From contig JAKAQR010000001.1 of assembly GCA_021819725.1 (NCBI GenBank), positions 124,001-188,000 of the forward strand: a stretch of 64,000 nt of DNA, in the 5' to 3' direction. The translations under genes were made by a program, and so were the position numbers. This document shows positions 36,674 through 46,084 of this stretch, one piece after another (positions within the stretch are counted from its first letter, which is position 1; every line of letters starts with the position of its first letter). The stretch comes from Actinomycetes bacterium (GTDB lineage: Bacteria > Actinomycetota > Acidimicrobiia > Acidimicrobiales > Acidimicrobiaceae). The notes below the pieces were generated by a model. It worked only from the letters and a program-made list of their open reading frames with translations. It was not told the DNA's origin and ran no database searches.

Positions 36674-38641
36674 ATGAATCACTATGCAGGCATACCCTTT
36701 GCGGACCTCAGTTCGGCTATACGACCACAAGAGGATCTCTTCCGCCATGTCAATGAGCACTGGCTTGAGACGACCCCAATCCCACCCGACAAGGCAACCT
36801 ATGGCACCTTCGTCATGCTCGCTGAACAGGCAGAACTTAGTGTCCGCTCCATCCTTGAGGAGGCGTCCGCCGCCTCGACGGAAACGGAGGCACGCAAGCT
36901 GGGCGATCTCTATGCCAGCTTTATGGACGTTGAGGCTATCGAACGCAATGGCAGAGAACCGATCGAGCCCCTGTTAGCGCAGATCGATGCCGTCAATGAC
37001 CTCAAGGGCTTTCTGGAGCTCCTCGGACGGACTCAGCGCGAAGGGCTCGCGAGTGCCTTCCATCTCTTCGTCGATAGCGACCCTGGCGATCCCAGTCGTT
37101 ATCTCGTCTTCATCGAACAGGGCGGGTTATCACTCCCTGATGAGCGCTACTATCGAGAACCACACTTTGGGCCAATCCACGATGAACTCGTAGCCCACAT
37201 CGCCCGCATGTTCGACCTCGCCAACCGAACCGATGCGACCGCCCGGGCTCAGCGCATTGTGGCCCTAGAGGACGCACTCGCCGAACACCACTGGGACAAC
37301 GTCGCCTGCCGTGACTCCGTCAAGACCTACAATCTTGTGCACTTCGACGACCTCAAGGCCACTATCGCCGCTATCTCTCCCACCTTCAACCTCGACACCT
37401 GGGCCGTTGGTCTTGACGCCCCCCAGAAGGCACTCGAGGAGGTCGTCCTACGCCAGCCCAGCTTTCTCGAGGGACTGGCAGGCCTCTTGAAGGAGGATCA
37501 TCTCGAAGCATGGAAGGACTGGCTCGCTTGGCGCGTGATCCACGCCTCAGCACCGTACCTTCCCGAGGCATTTGTCCAGGAAAACTTCTCGTTCTATGGG
37601 AAAATGCTCACCGGTGCTGACCAACTGCGGGATCGTTGGAAGAGAGGGGTGGCCTTTGTAGAGGGTGGTATGGGAGAGGCGGTTGGCAAGATCTATGTCG
37701 AACGTCACTTTGACCTACGGGCCAAAGAGCAGATGGATCAGCTCGTCGCCAACCTTCTCGCTGCGTACCGGGATCGGATCACCAATCTCGATTGGATGAC
37801 TCCCGAGACCAAGCGTCGCGCGCTTGATAAACTCGACGCCTTTCGGCCCAAGATTGGCTATCCCACCAAGTGGAAGGATTACTCATCTCTCACCGTCGGA
37901 GCCACCAACCTCTGGGATAATATCCGTAGCATCGCGCAGTGGCACTTCGATCGCGAGCTCCGCAAAATTGGCCAACCCGTTGATCGAGACGAATGGTTTA
38001 TGACACCACAAACCGTGAATGCCTACTATAACCCCGGCTTCAACGAGATCGTCTTCCCTGCAGCGATCTTACAGTACCCCTTCTTCGACGCCGACCGTGA
38101 TGCCGCAGCAAACTACGGAGCGATCGGAGCGGTGATCGGGCACGAAATCGGGCATGGGTTCGACGATGAAGGTTCTCGCTACGATGGGGATGGCCGCCTT
38201 CAGGATTGGTGGACCACACAGGATCGCGAAGCCTTCGAACAACGAACCCGCTCGCTTATTGCCCAGTACGACGCCCTAACCCCGCAACAGTTACCAGGGC
38301 ATTCGGTCAACGGATCGCTCACCATTGGCGAGAACATCGGAGACCTCGGAGGACTCGGCATCGCCTGGGTTGCCTATCAACTCTCCTTGGCTGGCCAAGA
38401 ACCCGCGGTCATCGAGGGGCTGACTGGAGCACAGCGCTTCTTCTACGCGTGGGCGCTCGGTTGGCGTGATAAGCGCAGGGATGAGGAGATGCTGCGACGT
38501 TTGGCAACTGACCCCCATTCACCAAACGAATTTCGTTGCAATCAAGTCGTGCGCAATATCGATGCATTCCACGAGGCCTTTGCAACAAAACCCTCCGATC
38601 CGATGTGGCTTGCACCGACCGAGCGAGTGCGTATCTGGTAG
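36674..38641 (+). CDS. M13 family (neprilysin-like) zinc metallopeptidase
   Basis: Zinc endopeptidase of family M13, 655 residues. The zinc site is H490-E-I-G-H494 within IGHEIGHGFDDEGSRYD, and the third ligand is Glu553 in GENIGDLGGLGIAWVAY. The substrate-binding NAYYNPGFNEIVFPA motif and the N-terminal LFRHVNEHWLETTPIPPDKATYGTF are typical. No signal peptide or membrane anchor is present, so it is probably intracellular, as in other bacterial PepO-like members. Monocistronic, convergent with the HDOD gene. Confidence 0.94.
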   Translation: MNHYAGIPFADLSSAIRPQEDLFRHVNEHWLETTPIPPDKATYGTFVMLAEQAELSVRSILEEASAASTETEARKLGDLYASFMDVEAIERNGREPIEPLLAQIDAVNDLKGFLELLGRTQREGLASAFHLFVDSDPGDPSRYLVFIEQGGLSLPDERYYREPHFGPIHDELVAHIARMFDLANRTDATARAQRIVALEDALAEHHWDNVACRDSVKTYNLVHFDDLKATIAAISPTFNLDTWAVGLDAPQKALEEVVLRQPSFLEGLAGLLKEDHLEAWKDWLAWRVIHASAPYLPEAFVQENFSFYGKMLTGADQLRDRWKRGVAFVEGGMGEAVGKIYVERHFDLRAKEQMDQLVANLLAAYRDRITNLDWMTPETKRRALDKLDAFRPKIGYPTKWKDYSSLTVGATNLWDNIRSIAQWHFDRELRKIGQPVDRDEWFMTPQTVNAYYNPGFNEIVFPAAILQYPFFDADRDAAANYGAIGAVIGHEIGHGFDDEGSRYDGDGRLQDWWTTQDREAFEQRTRSLIAQYDALTPQQLPGHSVNGSLTIGENIGDLGGLGIAWVAYQLSLAGQEPAVIEGLTGAQRFFYAWALGWRDKRRDEEMLRRLATDPHSPNEFRCNQVVRNIDAFHEAFATKPSDPMWLAPTERVRIW

Positions 38642-38685
38642 CGCAGCAGCTCGACAGCTACCGTCGTACTCAAGGCCTCTAACTG

Positions 38686-39510
38686 CTAGAACAGGTCCGC
38701 AATCATGGCGGCCGATCGTGCCTGTATGTTGGCTATGACGCCCGCTAGCCGCGCATCGTCGACGTAGTGTGGTAAGAGCACCATTGGAGTCTCACGGATC
38801 TGGTCTAGGCTCAACCCGCAGGTGATGAGGTGTGCGATCCGGTCCCCATCGACCAGCGCAGCATGGGTTCGCGAGAGAGAACCCTTCGGGGTGTGGTGTT
38901 GTGCAACCGCCTGGACCAGATCAGGATGAAAGTTCCAACTCTCTAGCATGTCGGCGCCGATCGCTGCGTGATGGAGGCCATAGCGCTTACGTTCAACTGC
39001 CAGCATCGTCAACTCACCATCGGCCGTCAACGGCATCGCTCTCCTATTCGCTAGCAACTCATGAAAGGTCGAATCAAGACTTGCGATGACCGCCTCGCCG
39101 ATATCATGTAAGAGCGCGAGTGAGAATGCCTGCTGCTGATCAGCACCGATCATCCGGGCGACCTCCGCTGCTCCGACGGCTGAGGTGATCGAATGCTCCC
39201 AGTCTTGAGGTGTGATCGTCCCTGTGCCCTCTACGAAGGAGGTGAGCGCCAACGACTTCACGGCGTCAAAGCCGAGAATCGCGATGGCTGCATGGAGCTC
39301 CCTGACCCGACCTCCCGTCCCGTAGTAGGCGGAGTTCGCCATCCGCATGATGCGCTGGACGAGCACGGGGTCAGCGCTAAGAACCGTAGCAACCTCTCGT
39401 GCTCCAACATCATCACGCTCAACAAGCGCCAGGAGCCGCGTCGCCACCGCATGGGACGCCTCAAGAACTTCAATCCTTTGATTGATATCCTCCGCAGAAA
39501 TAAGATCCAA
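38686..39510 (-). CDS. HDOD domain signalling protein
   Basis: HDOD domains are degenerate HD-phosphohydrolase folds found in regulatory proteins. The 274-residue protein is a single HDOD domain: VATVLSADPVLVQRIMRMANSAYYG, AIAILGFDAVKSLALT, FSLALLHDIGEAVIASL, RYGLHHAAIGADMLESWNF and VQAVAQHHTPK. The start is TTG 39510 with an excellent AGGAGG 6 nt upstream. It follows coaE by 38 nt and may be the last gene of the pdtaR-polA-rpsA-coaE unit. No output domain is fused. Confidence 0.87.
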   Translation of the reverse strand: MDLISAEDINQRIEVLEASHAVATRLLALVERDDVGAREVATVLSADPVLVQRIMRMANSAYYGTGGRVRELHAAIAILGFDAVKSLALTSFVEGTGTITPQDWEHSITSAVGAAEVARMIGADQQQAFSLALLHDIGEAVIASLDSTFHELLANRRAMPLTADGELTMLAVERKRYGLHHAAIGADMLESWNFHPDLVQAVAQHHTPKGSLSRTHAALVDGDRIAHLITCGLSLDQIRETPMVLLPHYVDDARLAGVIANIQARSAAMIADLF

Positions 39511-39548
39511 CCCGCACCTCCTGGATGAGTTCCAGTATCGGCGCGCCG

Positions 39549-40169
39549 CTAGGAGTTCTTGACTTCTTCGATAATCTTGGCAACCTGGGAGGCAAGGCCA
39601 TCGAAGGAGCCATCATTGACCACCCTCCAACGCGCAAACCTCTCACGATCCTCATCGCTTGCCTGGACCTCCAGACGAGCGACGGCATCGTGTGGGTCCA
39701 TCCCTCGCTGGTTCACGAGTCGCTCCAAGGCGAGCTCCTTGGGTATCACGACTACCAGCACATCATCGATTTCGTACTCTTTGATCGTGCGCTCCTCAAG
39801 CAGGGGAATCTCAAGGACAACCACATCGGCACCTTGCTCTCGATAGTGCTTGACCAGTTCGCCCATCCGGGAACGGATGAGCGGATGCGTGAGCCCATTT
39901 AACCGCCGCCGCTCCAGGTCATCGCCGAATACGCGTTCCGCAAGTCTCTGCCGATCGAGCGCCCCATCTTCCGTGAGAATGTCAGAGCCAAAGGCCTCGA
40001 CCAGCGAACGTAAACCCGGAGTACCAGGGGCTACCACCTCGCGCGCGACTACATCAGCACTGATGGTAGGAATACCGGCACGCGCAAAAAACCCGAGCAC
40101 CGCAGTCTTGCCAGAACCGATCGTTCCGGTGACCGCGATGACTCGGGTTCGATGGGTCTGACCCGCCAC
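39549..40169 (-). CDS. coaE: dephospho-CoA kinase
   Basis: Catalyses the last step of coenzyme A synthesis. The 206-residue product has the P-loop VTGTIGSGKTAVLGFF, DVVAREVV, the lid-region HPLIRSRM, VVLEIPLLEE and NQRGMDPHDAVARLEVQ. The open frame runs to 40316 inside rpsA. I chose GTG 40169, which lies 16 nt after the rpsA stop and gives a normal N-terminus. The rpsA-coaE order matches other actinobacteria. Confidence 0.92.
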   Translation of the reverse strand: MAGQTHRTRVIAVTGTIGSGKTAVLGFFARAGIPTISADVVAREVVAPGTPGLRSLVEAFGSDILTEDGALDRQRLAERVFGDDLERRRLNGLTHPLIRSRMGELVKHYREQGADVVVLEIPLLEERTIKEYEIDDVLVVVIPKELALERLVNQRGMDPHDAVARLEVQASDEDRERFARWRVVNDGSFDGLASQVAKIIEEVKNS

Positions 40170-40185
40170 GTTGCGAGCCGGTCGA

Positions 40186-41433
40186 TTACTCGGTGTCTTC
40201 GTTGGTCTCGACGGCCCCGTCGTCGCCTTCGGCTGGGCCGATGAAGTTACCCTCTTCGTCGTATCCATATTCTGCAAACGCATCACGATACTCCGGAGCG
40301 AGTTCACCCCCCTCAAGCGCTTGGCGAATCGAGAGACTGATGCGACGGCGCTGTGGATCCAAATCGATGATCTTCACCCACAACTCTTCACCAACGGTGA
40401 CTACCTGCTCAGGCAGATCCACATGGTGGAGTGCCATCTCTGAGATATGCACCAGGCCCTCAATGCCGGTGGCAACTTGCACGAAGCAGCCAAACGGAAC
40501 CAGCTTCGTCACACGACCGTAGACGAGTTCGCCGACCTTATGAGCGGCCGCAAACTCCTGCCAGGGATCGCGCTGTGTTGCCTTCAACGAGAGTGAGATC
40601 CGCTCGGTGTCTTGATCGACCTCAAGGACCAGGACCTGGACCTCGTCGCCGACGGATACCACTGATGAGGGATGATCCACATGATTCCATGAGAGTTCGG
40701 AGACATGGACCAAGCCGTCCATCCCACCAAGATCAACAAATACGCCAAAGTGAACGATAGAAGAGACGACGCCCTTCTTCACCTCTCCAGGCCGAATGCT
40801 GGTAAGGAATTCCTCTCGCTGCTCGCGTTGATTCTCCTCAAGGAAGGCGCGGCGCGACAGCACGACGTTGTTCCGATTGCGGTCGAGCTCGATAATCTTT
40901 GCCTCGATGTCCTGCCCAATCATGGGAGTGAGATCGCGGACGCGCCGCAGATCCACCAATGAGGCGGGAAGAAAACCACGAAGACCGATGTCCACGATCA
41001 GCCCGCCCTTGACGAGTTCGATGATCTCACCTCGGACTACCCCATCGCGAGCCTTGATCGCCTCGATCTCCTTCCACGCCTTCTCGAACTGTGCGCGCTT
41101 CTTGGAGAGAACGAGGCGTCCCTCCTTATCCTCTTTTTGCAGGACCAGCGCCTCGATCTTATCGCCGGGGCTCACGACCTCGCTTGGGGCGACATCCTTA
41201 CGGATCGACAGCTCACGAAGCGGAATAACCCCCTCCGACTTGTACCCGATGTCCAAAAGGACCTCGTCCTTGTCGACTTTGACGACGGTGCCGATGACCA
41301 CATCCCCCTCGTCGAAGTCGACAACACTCTTTGCGATGGCATCCTCAAGACCCATCTCGCCAAGATCGTCTACCACAATGGTATCTGCGGCCGCATCGGC
41401 TACGCCTTCTGCTGCCACGTCCGCTTCGCTCAT
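40186..41433 (-). CDS. rpsA: 30S ribosomal protein S1
   Basis: RNA-binding ribosomal protein that helps mRNA binding at initiation. The 415-residue length and four S1 domains match the shorter actinobacterial S1. Domain starts are visible at GDVVIGTVVKVDKDEVLLDIGYKSEG, GVVRGEIIELVKGGLIVDIG, KKGVVSSIVHFGVFVDLGGMDGLVH and GELVYGRVTKLVPFGCFVQ (each listed by its opening strand). The C-terminal tail is very acidic. AAGGA lies 5 nt before the ATG. Upstream is an AT-rich stretch with a small hairpin, probably holding its own promoter. Confidence 0.95.
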   Translation of the reverse strand: MSEADVAAEGVADAAADTIVVDDLGEMGLEDAIAKSVVDFDEGDVVIGTVVKVDKDEVLLDIGYKSEGVIPLRELSIRKDVAPSEVVSPGDKIEALVLQKEDKEGRLVLSKKRAQFEKAWKEIEAIKARDGVVRGEIIELVKGGLIVDIGLRGFLPASLVDLRRVRDLTPMIGQDIEAKIIELDRNRNNVVLSRRAFLEENQREQREEFLTSIRPGEVKKGVVSSIVHFGVFVDLGGMDGLVHVSELSWNHVDHPSSVVSVGDEVQVLVLEVDQDTERISLSLKATQRDPWQEFAAAHKVGELVYGRVTKLVPFGCFVQVATGIEGLVHISEMALHHVDLPEQVVTVGEELWVKIIDLDPQRRRISLSIRQALEGGELAPEYRDAFAEYGYDEEGNFIGPAEGDDGAVETNEDTE

Positions 41434-41477
41434 GAACTTCCTTACCCGAATATTTCAAAAATTGAACCAATACAATT

Positions 41478-41494
41478 AGAGTCTTCACGACTCT
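41478..41494 (-). promoter_or_regulatory. hairpin in the polA-rpsA intergenic region
   Basis: AGAGTC and GACTCT pair perfectly around a 5-nt loop. On the minus strand it is followed by an AT-rich tract (AATTGTATTGG). It could be a weak polA terminator or part of the rpsA leader; the following sequence is not a clean T-run. Confidence 0.3.
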
Positions 41495-41579
41495 CAGATA
41501 ATGATAGCCCAATTCTGTTCGTCCCGGCTCCGACGGAATAAATTCCTCCCGCTGTTCTCCAAGAGTTAACCCAAGCGGT

Positions 41580-44243
41580 CTACCGCCTGGCCTCCGCCCA
41601 ATTCGCACCGATGCCAACGTTTACGACCAACGGTACCGCAAGGTCCATCACACCGGTGAGTGTCGACTCAACCACATCAGCGACACCTTTGGCATCCGCA
41701 CTCGGTGCCTCAACAACAACTTCGTCATGGATTTGGAGCACCAATCGGGCCTCAGTCCCTGCAAGTCGCTGGTCGAGTGCCACCAATGCCATCTTGAAAA
41801 TATCCGCTGCAAGACCCTGGGTCGGTGCATTCATCGCCTGACGCTCTGCACCTTGACGAAGTGCTCGATTACCAGAGCGCAACTCTGGTAAGTACCTGCG
41901 GCGGCCGAGCAGCGTCGTCGTGTATCCCCGTTCCCGAGCCTCTTGGATGACACGCTCCCGGTACTCCTTCAACCCTGGAAAGGCACTAAAGAACGCCGAA
42001 AGAATCGCCTCCGCCTCCTCATTCGCGATCCCGAGTCGCGTGGCCAACCCATAGGTCTCCATCCCATAGGAGAGGCCATAGGCCACCATTTTGGCGACCG
42101 CACGTTGTTCATAACTGACCTGGTCTGGCTGGACTCCATAGATCGAGGCTGCAACCATCGCATGCACATCGCCGCTGCCGCGCAATGCCTCGATAAGGCG
42201 CGGATCACCGCTGAGATGCGCGAGAATTCGTAGCTCAATTTGCGAGTAATCTGCGGCGACCAGAAGCGAACCGGTAGGAGCAACAAAGACCCTACGGAAC
42301 TGACGTCCCTCCTCAGAACGAACCGGGATATTCTGGAGGTTCGGATGCTCCGAAGAGATCCGACCGGTCCTCGCCACCGTTTGGTTGAAGGTCGCGTGAA
42401 TCCTGCCATCCTTGGCGACCTCAGCTTTGAGCCCCTCATAAAACGTGGAATGAAGCTTATCCAACTCCCGGAATCGCAGCACCAGGCCAACCAGTGGGTG
42501 TTGATCCCGGAGGCCCTCCAAAACTCGCGCATCGGTCGAGTAGCCCGTCTTGGTCTTTTTGCCCGTCGGCAAACCCAACTGATCGAAGAGCATCGTCCCA
42601 AGCTGCTTCGGAGAATTGGGATTAAAGGACGGACCCGTGAGTGCATGGATAGCGGTGAGGGTCGATTCCGCGTCAGAGGCAAGAGCTGCGCCGATCTCTT
42701 CGAGCACTCCTCGATCAACTGCAACGCCCGCAATCTCCATGCGCGTCAACACCTTGACCAGCGGTAGCTCGATCTCTTTCGCCAAACGAACGACGTCCTC
42801 GGCCTCGATACGTGCGAGCATGAGGGAGAGTAGTTGCGGGATAGCTCCGAGTTCTTGGCGCAACCTACCCTCCAACAGATTGCCGTCAAAGAGACCCTGT
42901 GGTTCCTCTTCTGTCCAGCTCACCTGGAGCAGCTCGGCCACTGCGTGTAGATCGGTGCGTCGCTCTGAGGCATCGAGAACGTAGGCGAGCACTCCTAGAT
43001 CATAAAGTTCACCAGGATCGAGCTCCTTTTGGCAGGTGAGACTCAATGACCGCAGCAGCTCCTTGAGGCCGATGCCGGCTAAGGAGACGCCGGCGAGCCC
43101 AACGGCCTCAAGTGAGCCTCCAGGTCGACATGGCGTCGAAGTAAGCCAGACAGCGGTCGTCCCATCCTCAACACTGGCACCAACGCCAAGGATCGTCGGT
43201 GACGACCTCCCGGTTTCACCATCGAATCGTGCCGTTACGGCGAGTAGTTCTGGCTCCTTGGCCAAGAGTGCCCCCAACGAGGCGGCAGCCTCCGTCGTGG
43301 TTACCAGATCCCGATGATCGTCCTCGCTCACTCGATGTCCGACGAGTTCGCTCAGCTTCTCGTACGCGGAACGCAACCCAAACGAGCCAACAAAGAGTCG
43401 CTCTGCGCCAGCATGATCGATCTGCGTAGGCATGCGCAACTCATCGAGCGATACCTCAATCGGCACTCTTCGGTCAAGTGCCGCCAGTTGCCGAAACAGG
43501 GGTAGCTCCGGGGCCGACTCCTCCAAAGCCAACCGTTGACGGGCCGGCAACTCCGCTGCGTTGGCAAGGATGCCATCAAGATTGTCATATTGATGAAGAA
43601 GAAGGGCAGCCGTCTTGGGACCGATACCACGAACCCCTGGAAGATTATCGGATTTGTCGCCTCGCAAAACCGCGAAGTCGCAGTACTGCCGGGCAGTGAC
43701 CCCATACTTCTCTATCATGGCGGCCTCATCCATCGTTCCCAGGTTCGAAACCCCTTGCTTCGTTAGATGGACGCGTACGAGGGGATCTGCAACCAGCTGG
43801 AGAATATCTCGATCTCCAGTAACGATATCTACCCGGAACTGTTGCTCCTCGGCGACGCGGGTCAGCGTTGCAATCACATCATCCGCCTCATACCCCGGCA
43901 TCTCGATCGTCCGAATCTCCAGTGCCCGTAAAAGACCCCGAACCGCATCCAACTGGAATCGGAGTTCATCTGGAGTGGTTGCTCTTCCCCCTTTATAGTC
44001 AGCAAACAGCTCATCGCGGAAGGTTGGCGAGGGATGATCAAGTGCCACCGCTATGTGGGTCGGTTGAAATTGACTCACTGCCGAGATAACCATGCGAAAA
44101 AAACCAAAGAGTGCGTTGGTGGGGCCGCTCGGCCCCTGCATCGGAGGAATCGCAAAGAACGCTCGAAACATCAAGGAATAGCCATCGATCGCAAGAAGCC
44201 TTCGAGGGCTATTGCTATCACTGTCCAGGTTTAAGGTCTCCAT
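41580..44243 (-). CDS. polA: DNA polymerase I
   Basis: Replication and repair polymerase, 887 residues. The N-terminal 5'-nuclease domain (about 1-290) has LLAIDGYSLMFRAFFA, YEADDVIATL, GDRDILQLV, GDKSDNLPGVRGIGPKTA. The middle region (about 300-490) lacks recognisable proofreading carboxylates. The polymerase domain has motif A ADYSQIELRILAHLSGD, motif B RAVAKMVAYGLSYGMETYG and motif C LQIHDEVVVEAP. The O-helix position that is Phe762 in E. coli is Tyr here (KMVAYG), as in mycobacterial Pol I. The ATG lies 26 nt inside the end of the pdtaR gene. Confidence 0.97.
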   Translation of the reverse strand: METLNLDSDSNSPRRLLAIDGYSLMFRAFFAIPPMQGPSGPTNALFGFFRMVISAVSQFQPTHIAVALDHPSPTFRDELFADYKGGRATTPDELRFQLDAVRGLLRALEIRTIEMPGYEADDVIATLTRVAEEQQFRVDIVTGDRDILQLVADPLVRVHLTKQGVSNLGTMDEAAMIEKYGVTARQYCDFAVLRGDKSDNLPGVRGIGPKTAALLLHQYDNLDGILANAAELPARQRLALEESAPELPLFRQLAALDRRVPIEVSLDELRMPTQIDHAGAERLFVGSFGLRSAYEKLSELVGHRVSEDDHRDLVTTTEAAASLGALLAKEPELLAVTARFDGETGRSSPTILGVGASVEDGTTAVWLTSTPCRPGGSLEAVGLAGVSLAGIGLKELLRSLSLTCQKELDPGELYDLGVLAYVLDASERRTDLHAVAELLQVSWTEEEPQGLFDGNLLEGRLRQELGAIPQLLSLMLARIEAEDVVRLAKEIELPLVKVLTRMEIAGVAVDRGVLEEIGAALASDAESTLTAIHALTGPSFNPNSPKQLGTMLFDQLGLPTGKKTKTGYSTDARVLEGLRDQHPLVGLVLRFRELDKLHSTFYEGLKAEVAKDGRIHATFNQTVARTGRISSEHPNLQNIPVRSEEGRQFRRVFVAPTGSLLVAADYSQIELRILAHLSGDPRLIEALRGSGDVHAMVAASIYGVQPDQVSYEQRAVAKMVAYGLSYGMETYGLATRLGIANEEAEAILSAFFSAFPGLKEYRERVIQEARERGYTTTLLGRRRYLPELRSGNRALRQGAERQAMNAPTQGLAADIFKMALVALDQRLAGTEARLVLQIHDEVVVEAPSADAKGVADVVESTLTGVMDLAVPLVVNVGIGANWAEARR

Positions 44244-44820
44244 CGATCACCCTCTCCGCCACGTCCTTGACTCTGCCACGGGTATCCATCGCGGTCTTCT
44301 GCAAGAATCGGAATGCCTCGGACTCGGAAAGCTGATACTCATCCATCAGCCGGGCCTTGGCGCGATCCATGATCACCCGCGTCTCCAACTTCTCTTCGAG
44401 TCTGCGGCGCTCATCATGAATACGCTCAAGCTCCCCCTCCACCAGCATCTTCTCGTCGAAGCGAGCGAGAGCAAGTTCGATGGCGGGCACGAGATCATTG
44501 GCTTGGAATGGCTTCACGAGGTAGGCCATCACGCCAGCTTCTCGAGCCTGCTCCACCAGAGATCGTTGCGAGAAGGCGGTGAGGATGATCACGGCACAGA
44601 GGTGCTCAGCATTGATGGCTTCAGCAACGGTTAGCCCATCCATGCCGGGCATTTTGACGTCCAAAACCGCGGCGGCCGGGCGCATGGTACGAACCGCTTC
44701 AAGCGCTTCATCACCGCGCCCAACATCGGCTACGACATCGTAACCCTCGGCAATAAGCATCTCTTTGAGGTCACGTCGAATGATGGCCTCATCCTCTGCA
44801 ATGATGATTCGCTGTGTCAT
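44218..44820 (-). CDS. pdtaR: ANTAR-domain response regulator (PdtaR-like)
   Basis: RNA-binding response regulator; mycobacterial PdtaR is phosphorylated by the PdtaS kinase and acts by antitermination on ANTAR hairpins. The receiver domain has IIIAEDEAIIRRDL, the phosphorylatable Asp in AVLDVKMPGMDGL, ILTAFSQRS and YLVKPFQ. A coiled-coil (ELERIHDERRRLEEKLE) leads to the ANTAR domain (RAKARLMDEYQLSESEAFRFL). ATG 44820 has AGGA upstream and gives the standard N-terminus; the frame is open to 44847. The pdtaR-polA pairing matches Mycobacterium. No kinase is nearby. Confidence 0.92.
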   Translation of the reverse strand: MTQRIIIAEDEAIIRRDLKEMLIAEGYDVVADVGRGDEALEAVRTMRPAAAVLDVKMPGMDGLTVAEAINAEHLCAVIILTAFSQRSLVEQAREAGVMAYLVKPFQANDLVPAIELALARFDEKMLVEGELERIHDERRRLEEKLETRVIMDRAKARLMDEYQLSESEAFRFLQKTAMDTRGRVKDVAERVIDGDLKPGQ

Positions 44821-44935
44821 GTCGTTCCTCACTGCCTCCCGAACCAATCCGCTACTACTACATTTGTGTTCCCTAGTAAGCTAGGCGCTAACCACCAGAA
44901 CGGGTGCCATTTGCACTGCCACGAAGGGAGCATCG

Positions 44936-45595
44936 ATGATCATCGGCCGATCACTATGGGTCGCGGCCACCAACACGTGGATCATCTCAGCCGATAACAA
45001 GGAGTGTGTGATCATCGACTGTCCACCTAACCCCGATGCAATCGTGGACCTTATCACGCAACACCAGCTGATCCCAAAGGCGATCATCGCTACGCACGGT
45101 CATGTCGATCATACCGGAGGCATCCGCACTGTCTCCACCCAGTACCCGGATTCGCGTGTCTATCGGCATCCTGGAGATGCACACTATCTACGCGACCCTC
45201 TCCAGGCGAGCGGCATGCTCCGAGAAGCGCTGAGAGCAACAGGGCTCGACCTGCGTGAACCTGAGCTGATTGAAGATTTCAGCGAAGGGGATCATGTCAA
45301 GGGGTCGGGGATGGATTTTGTCGCTATCGACACTCCAGGACACACACCTGGGTCGATCTGCATCATGGCGACGCTGCCCGAAGGCAAGGTGCTCTTCACC
45401 GGAGATCATCTCTTCAAGGGTTCGATTGGTCGCACGGACCTGCCTGGGGGTTCCTCTGAACTCCTCATGGAATCGATGAGAACAAAGATCCTTCCTCTCC
45501 CCGACGAATTACCGGTTTTCCCTGGTCATGGAGAAACCACGACCATTGGTCATGAACGCCAGGTAAATCCCTATCTGGTCAATCTAGCCACGTGA
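44936..45595 (+). CDS. metallo-beta-lactamase-fold hydrolase (glyoxalase II-like)
   Basis: The 219-residue cytosolic protein has the complete metal-binding set: THGHVDHTGG, DTPGHTPGSICI, FTGDHLFKGSIGRTD and a final FPGHGETTTIGHE. This arrangement is typical of small hydroxyacylglutathione hydrolase-like enzymes, but many members cleave other thioesters. AAGGGAG precedes the ATG at good spacing. It is divergent from pdtaR. Substrate unknown. Confidence 0.9.
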   Translation: MIIGRSLWVAATNTWIISADNKECVIIDCPPNPDAIVDLITQHQLIPKAIIATHGHVDHTGGIRTVSTQYPDSRVYRHPGDAHYLRDPLQASGMLREALRATGLDLREPELIEDFSEGDHVKGSGMDFVAIDTPGHTPGSICIMATLPEGKVLFTGDHLFKGSIGRTDLPGGSSELLMESMRTKILPLPDELPVFPGHGETTTIGHERQVNPYLVNLAT

Positions 45596-45874
45596 GGTTG
45601 TCATCGACCAAGGAGTAGCCACGGCACGACGATGCCAGCTTGTCCACGCTCTTGGAGAAGCACCTCCTCGCGGTTCGCGATGTTGGTTACTCGCTTGATC
45701 AGCTAGCCCAGAGATCGGGCCGAAAGCCGGTCGCACACTGGGCTGTCTCGTCTCTTCGGGCTCGTATATTCGGGCCAGTAACTTCGAACGCTAGGTATCG
45801 GCATCAATAAGGCAGCACGAACGCTGCTGTTGGGGCCTTGTCCCGGTCACCCACGAGGCCGATCGCTCGACCGA

Positions 45875-45960
45875 TGGTACCCGGGGCGGGATTCGAACCC
45901 GCACGCCCTTGCGAGCAGAGGCTTTTGAGGCCTCCGTGTCTACCATTCCACCACCCGGGC
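45875..45960 (-). tRNA. tRNA-Leu (anticodon CAA)
   Basis: Read on the minus strand, the acceptor stem GCCCGGG pairs with CCCGGGT (one G-U). The anticodon stem GAGGC/GCCTC encloses loop CTCAAAA, with anticodon CAA at 45927-45925. A long variable arm and T arm CGGGTTCGAATCCCG follow. The 3' CCA is encoded (45877-45875). Confidence 0.96.
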
Positions 45961-46084
45961 TACTAGAGGAATCAGCATAATGTGCGACGCAGGTGTAACC
46001 AATCAGGCCTCGCCGACATCAAAGTACTTAACAGGAAAACGCCGGAATGGCTCGACAGGTTGACTATGGAGGTGAGATGCAGCA

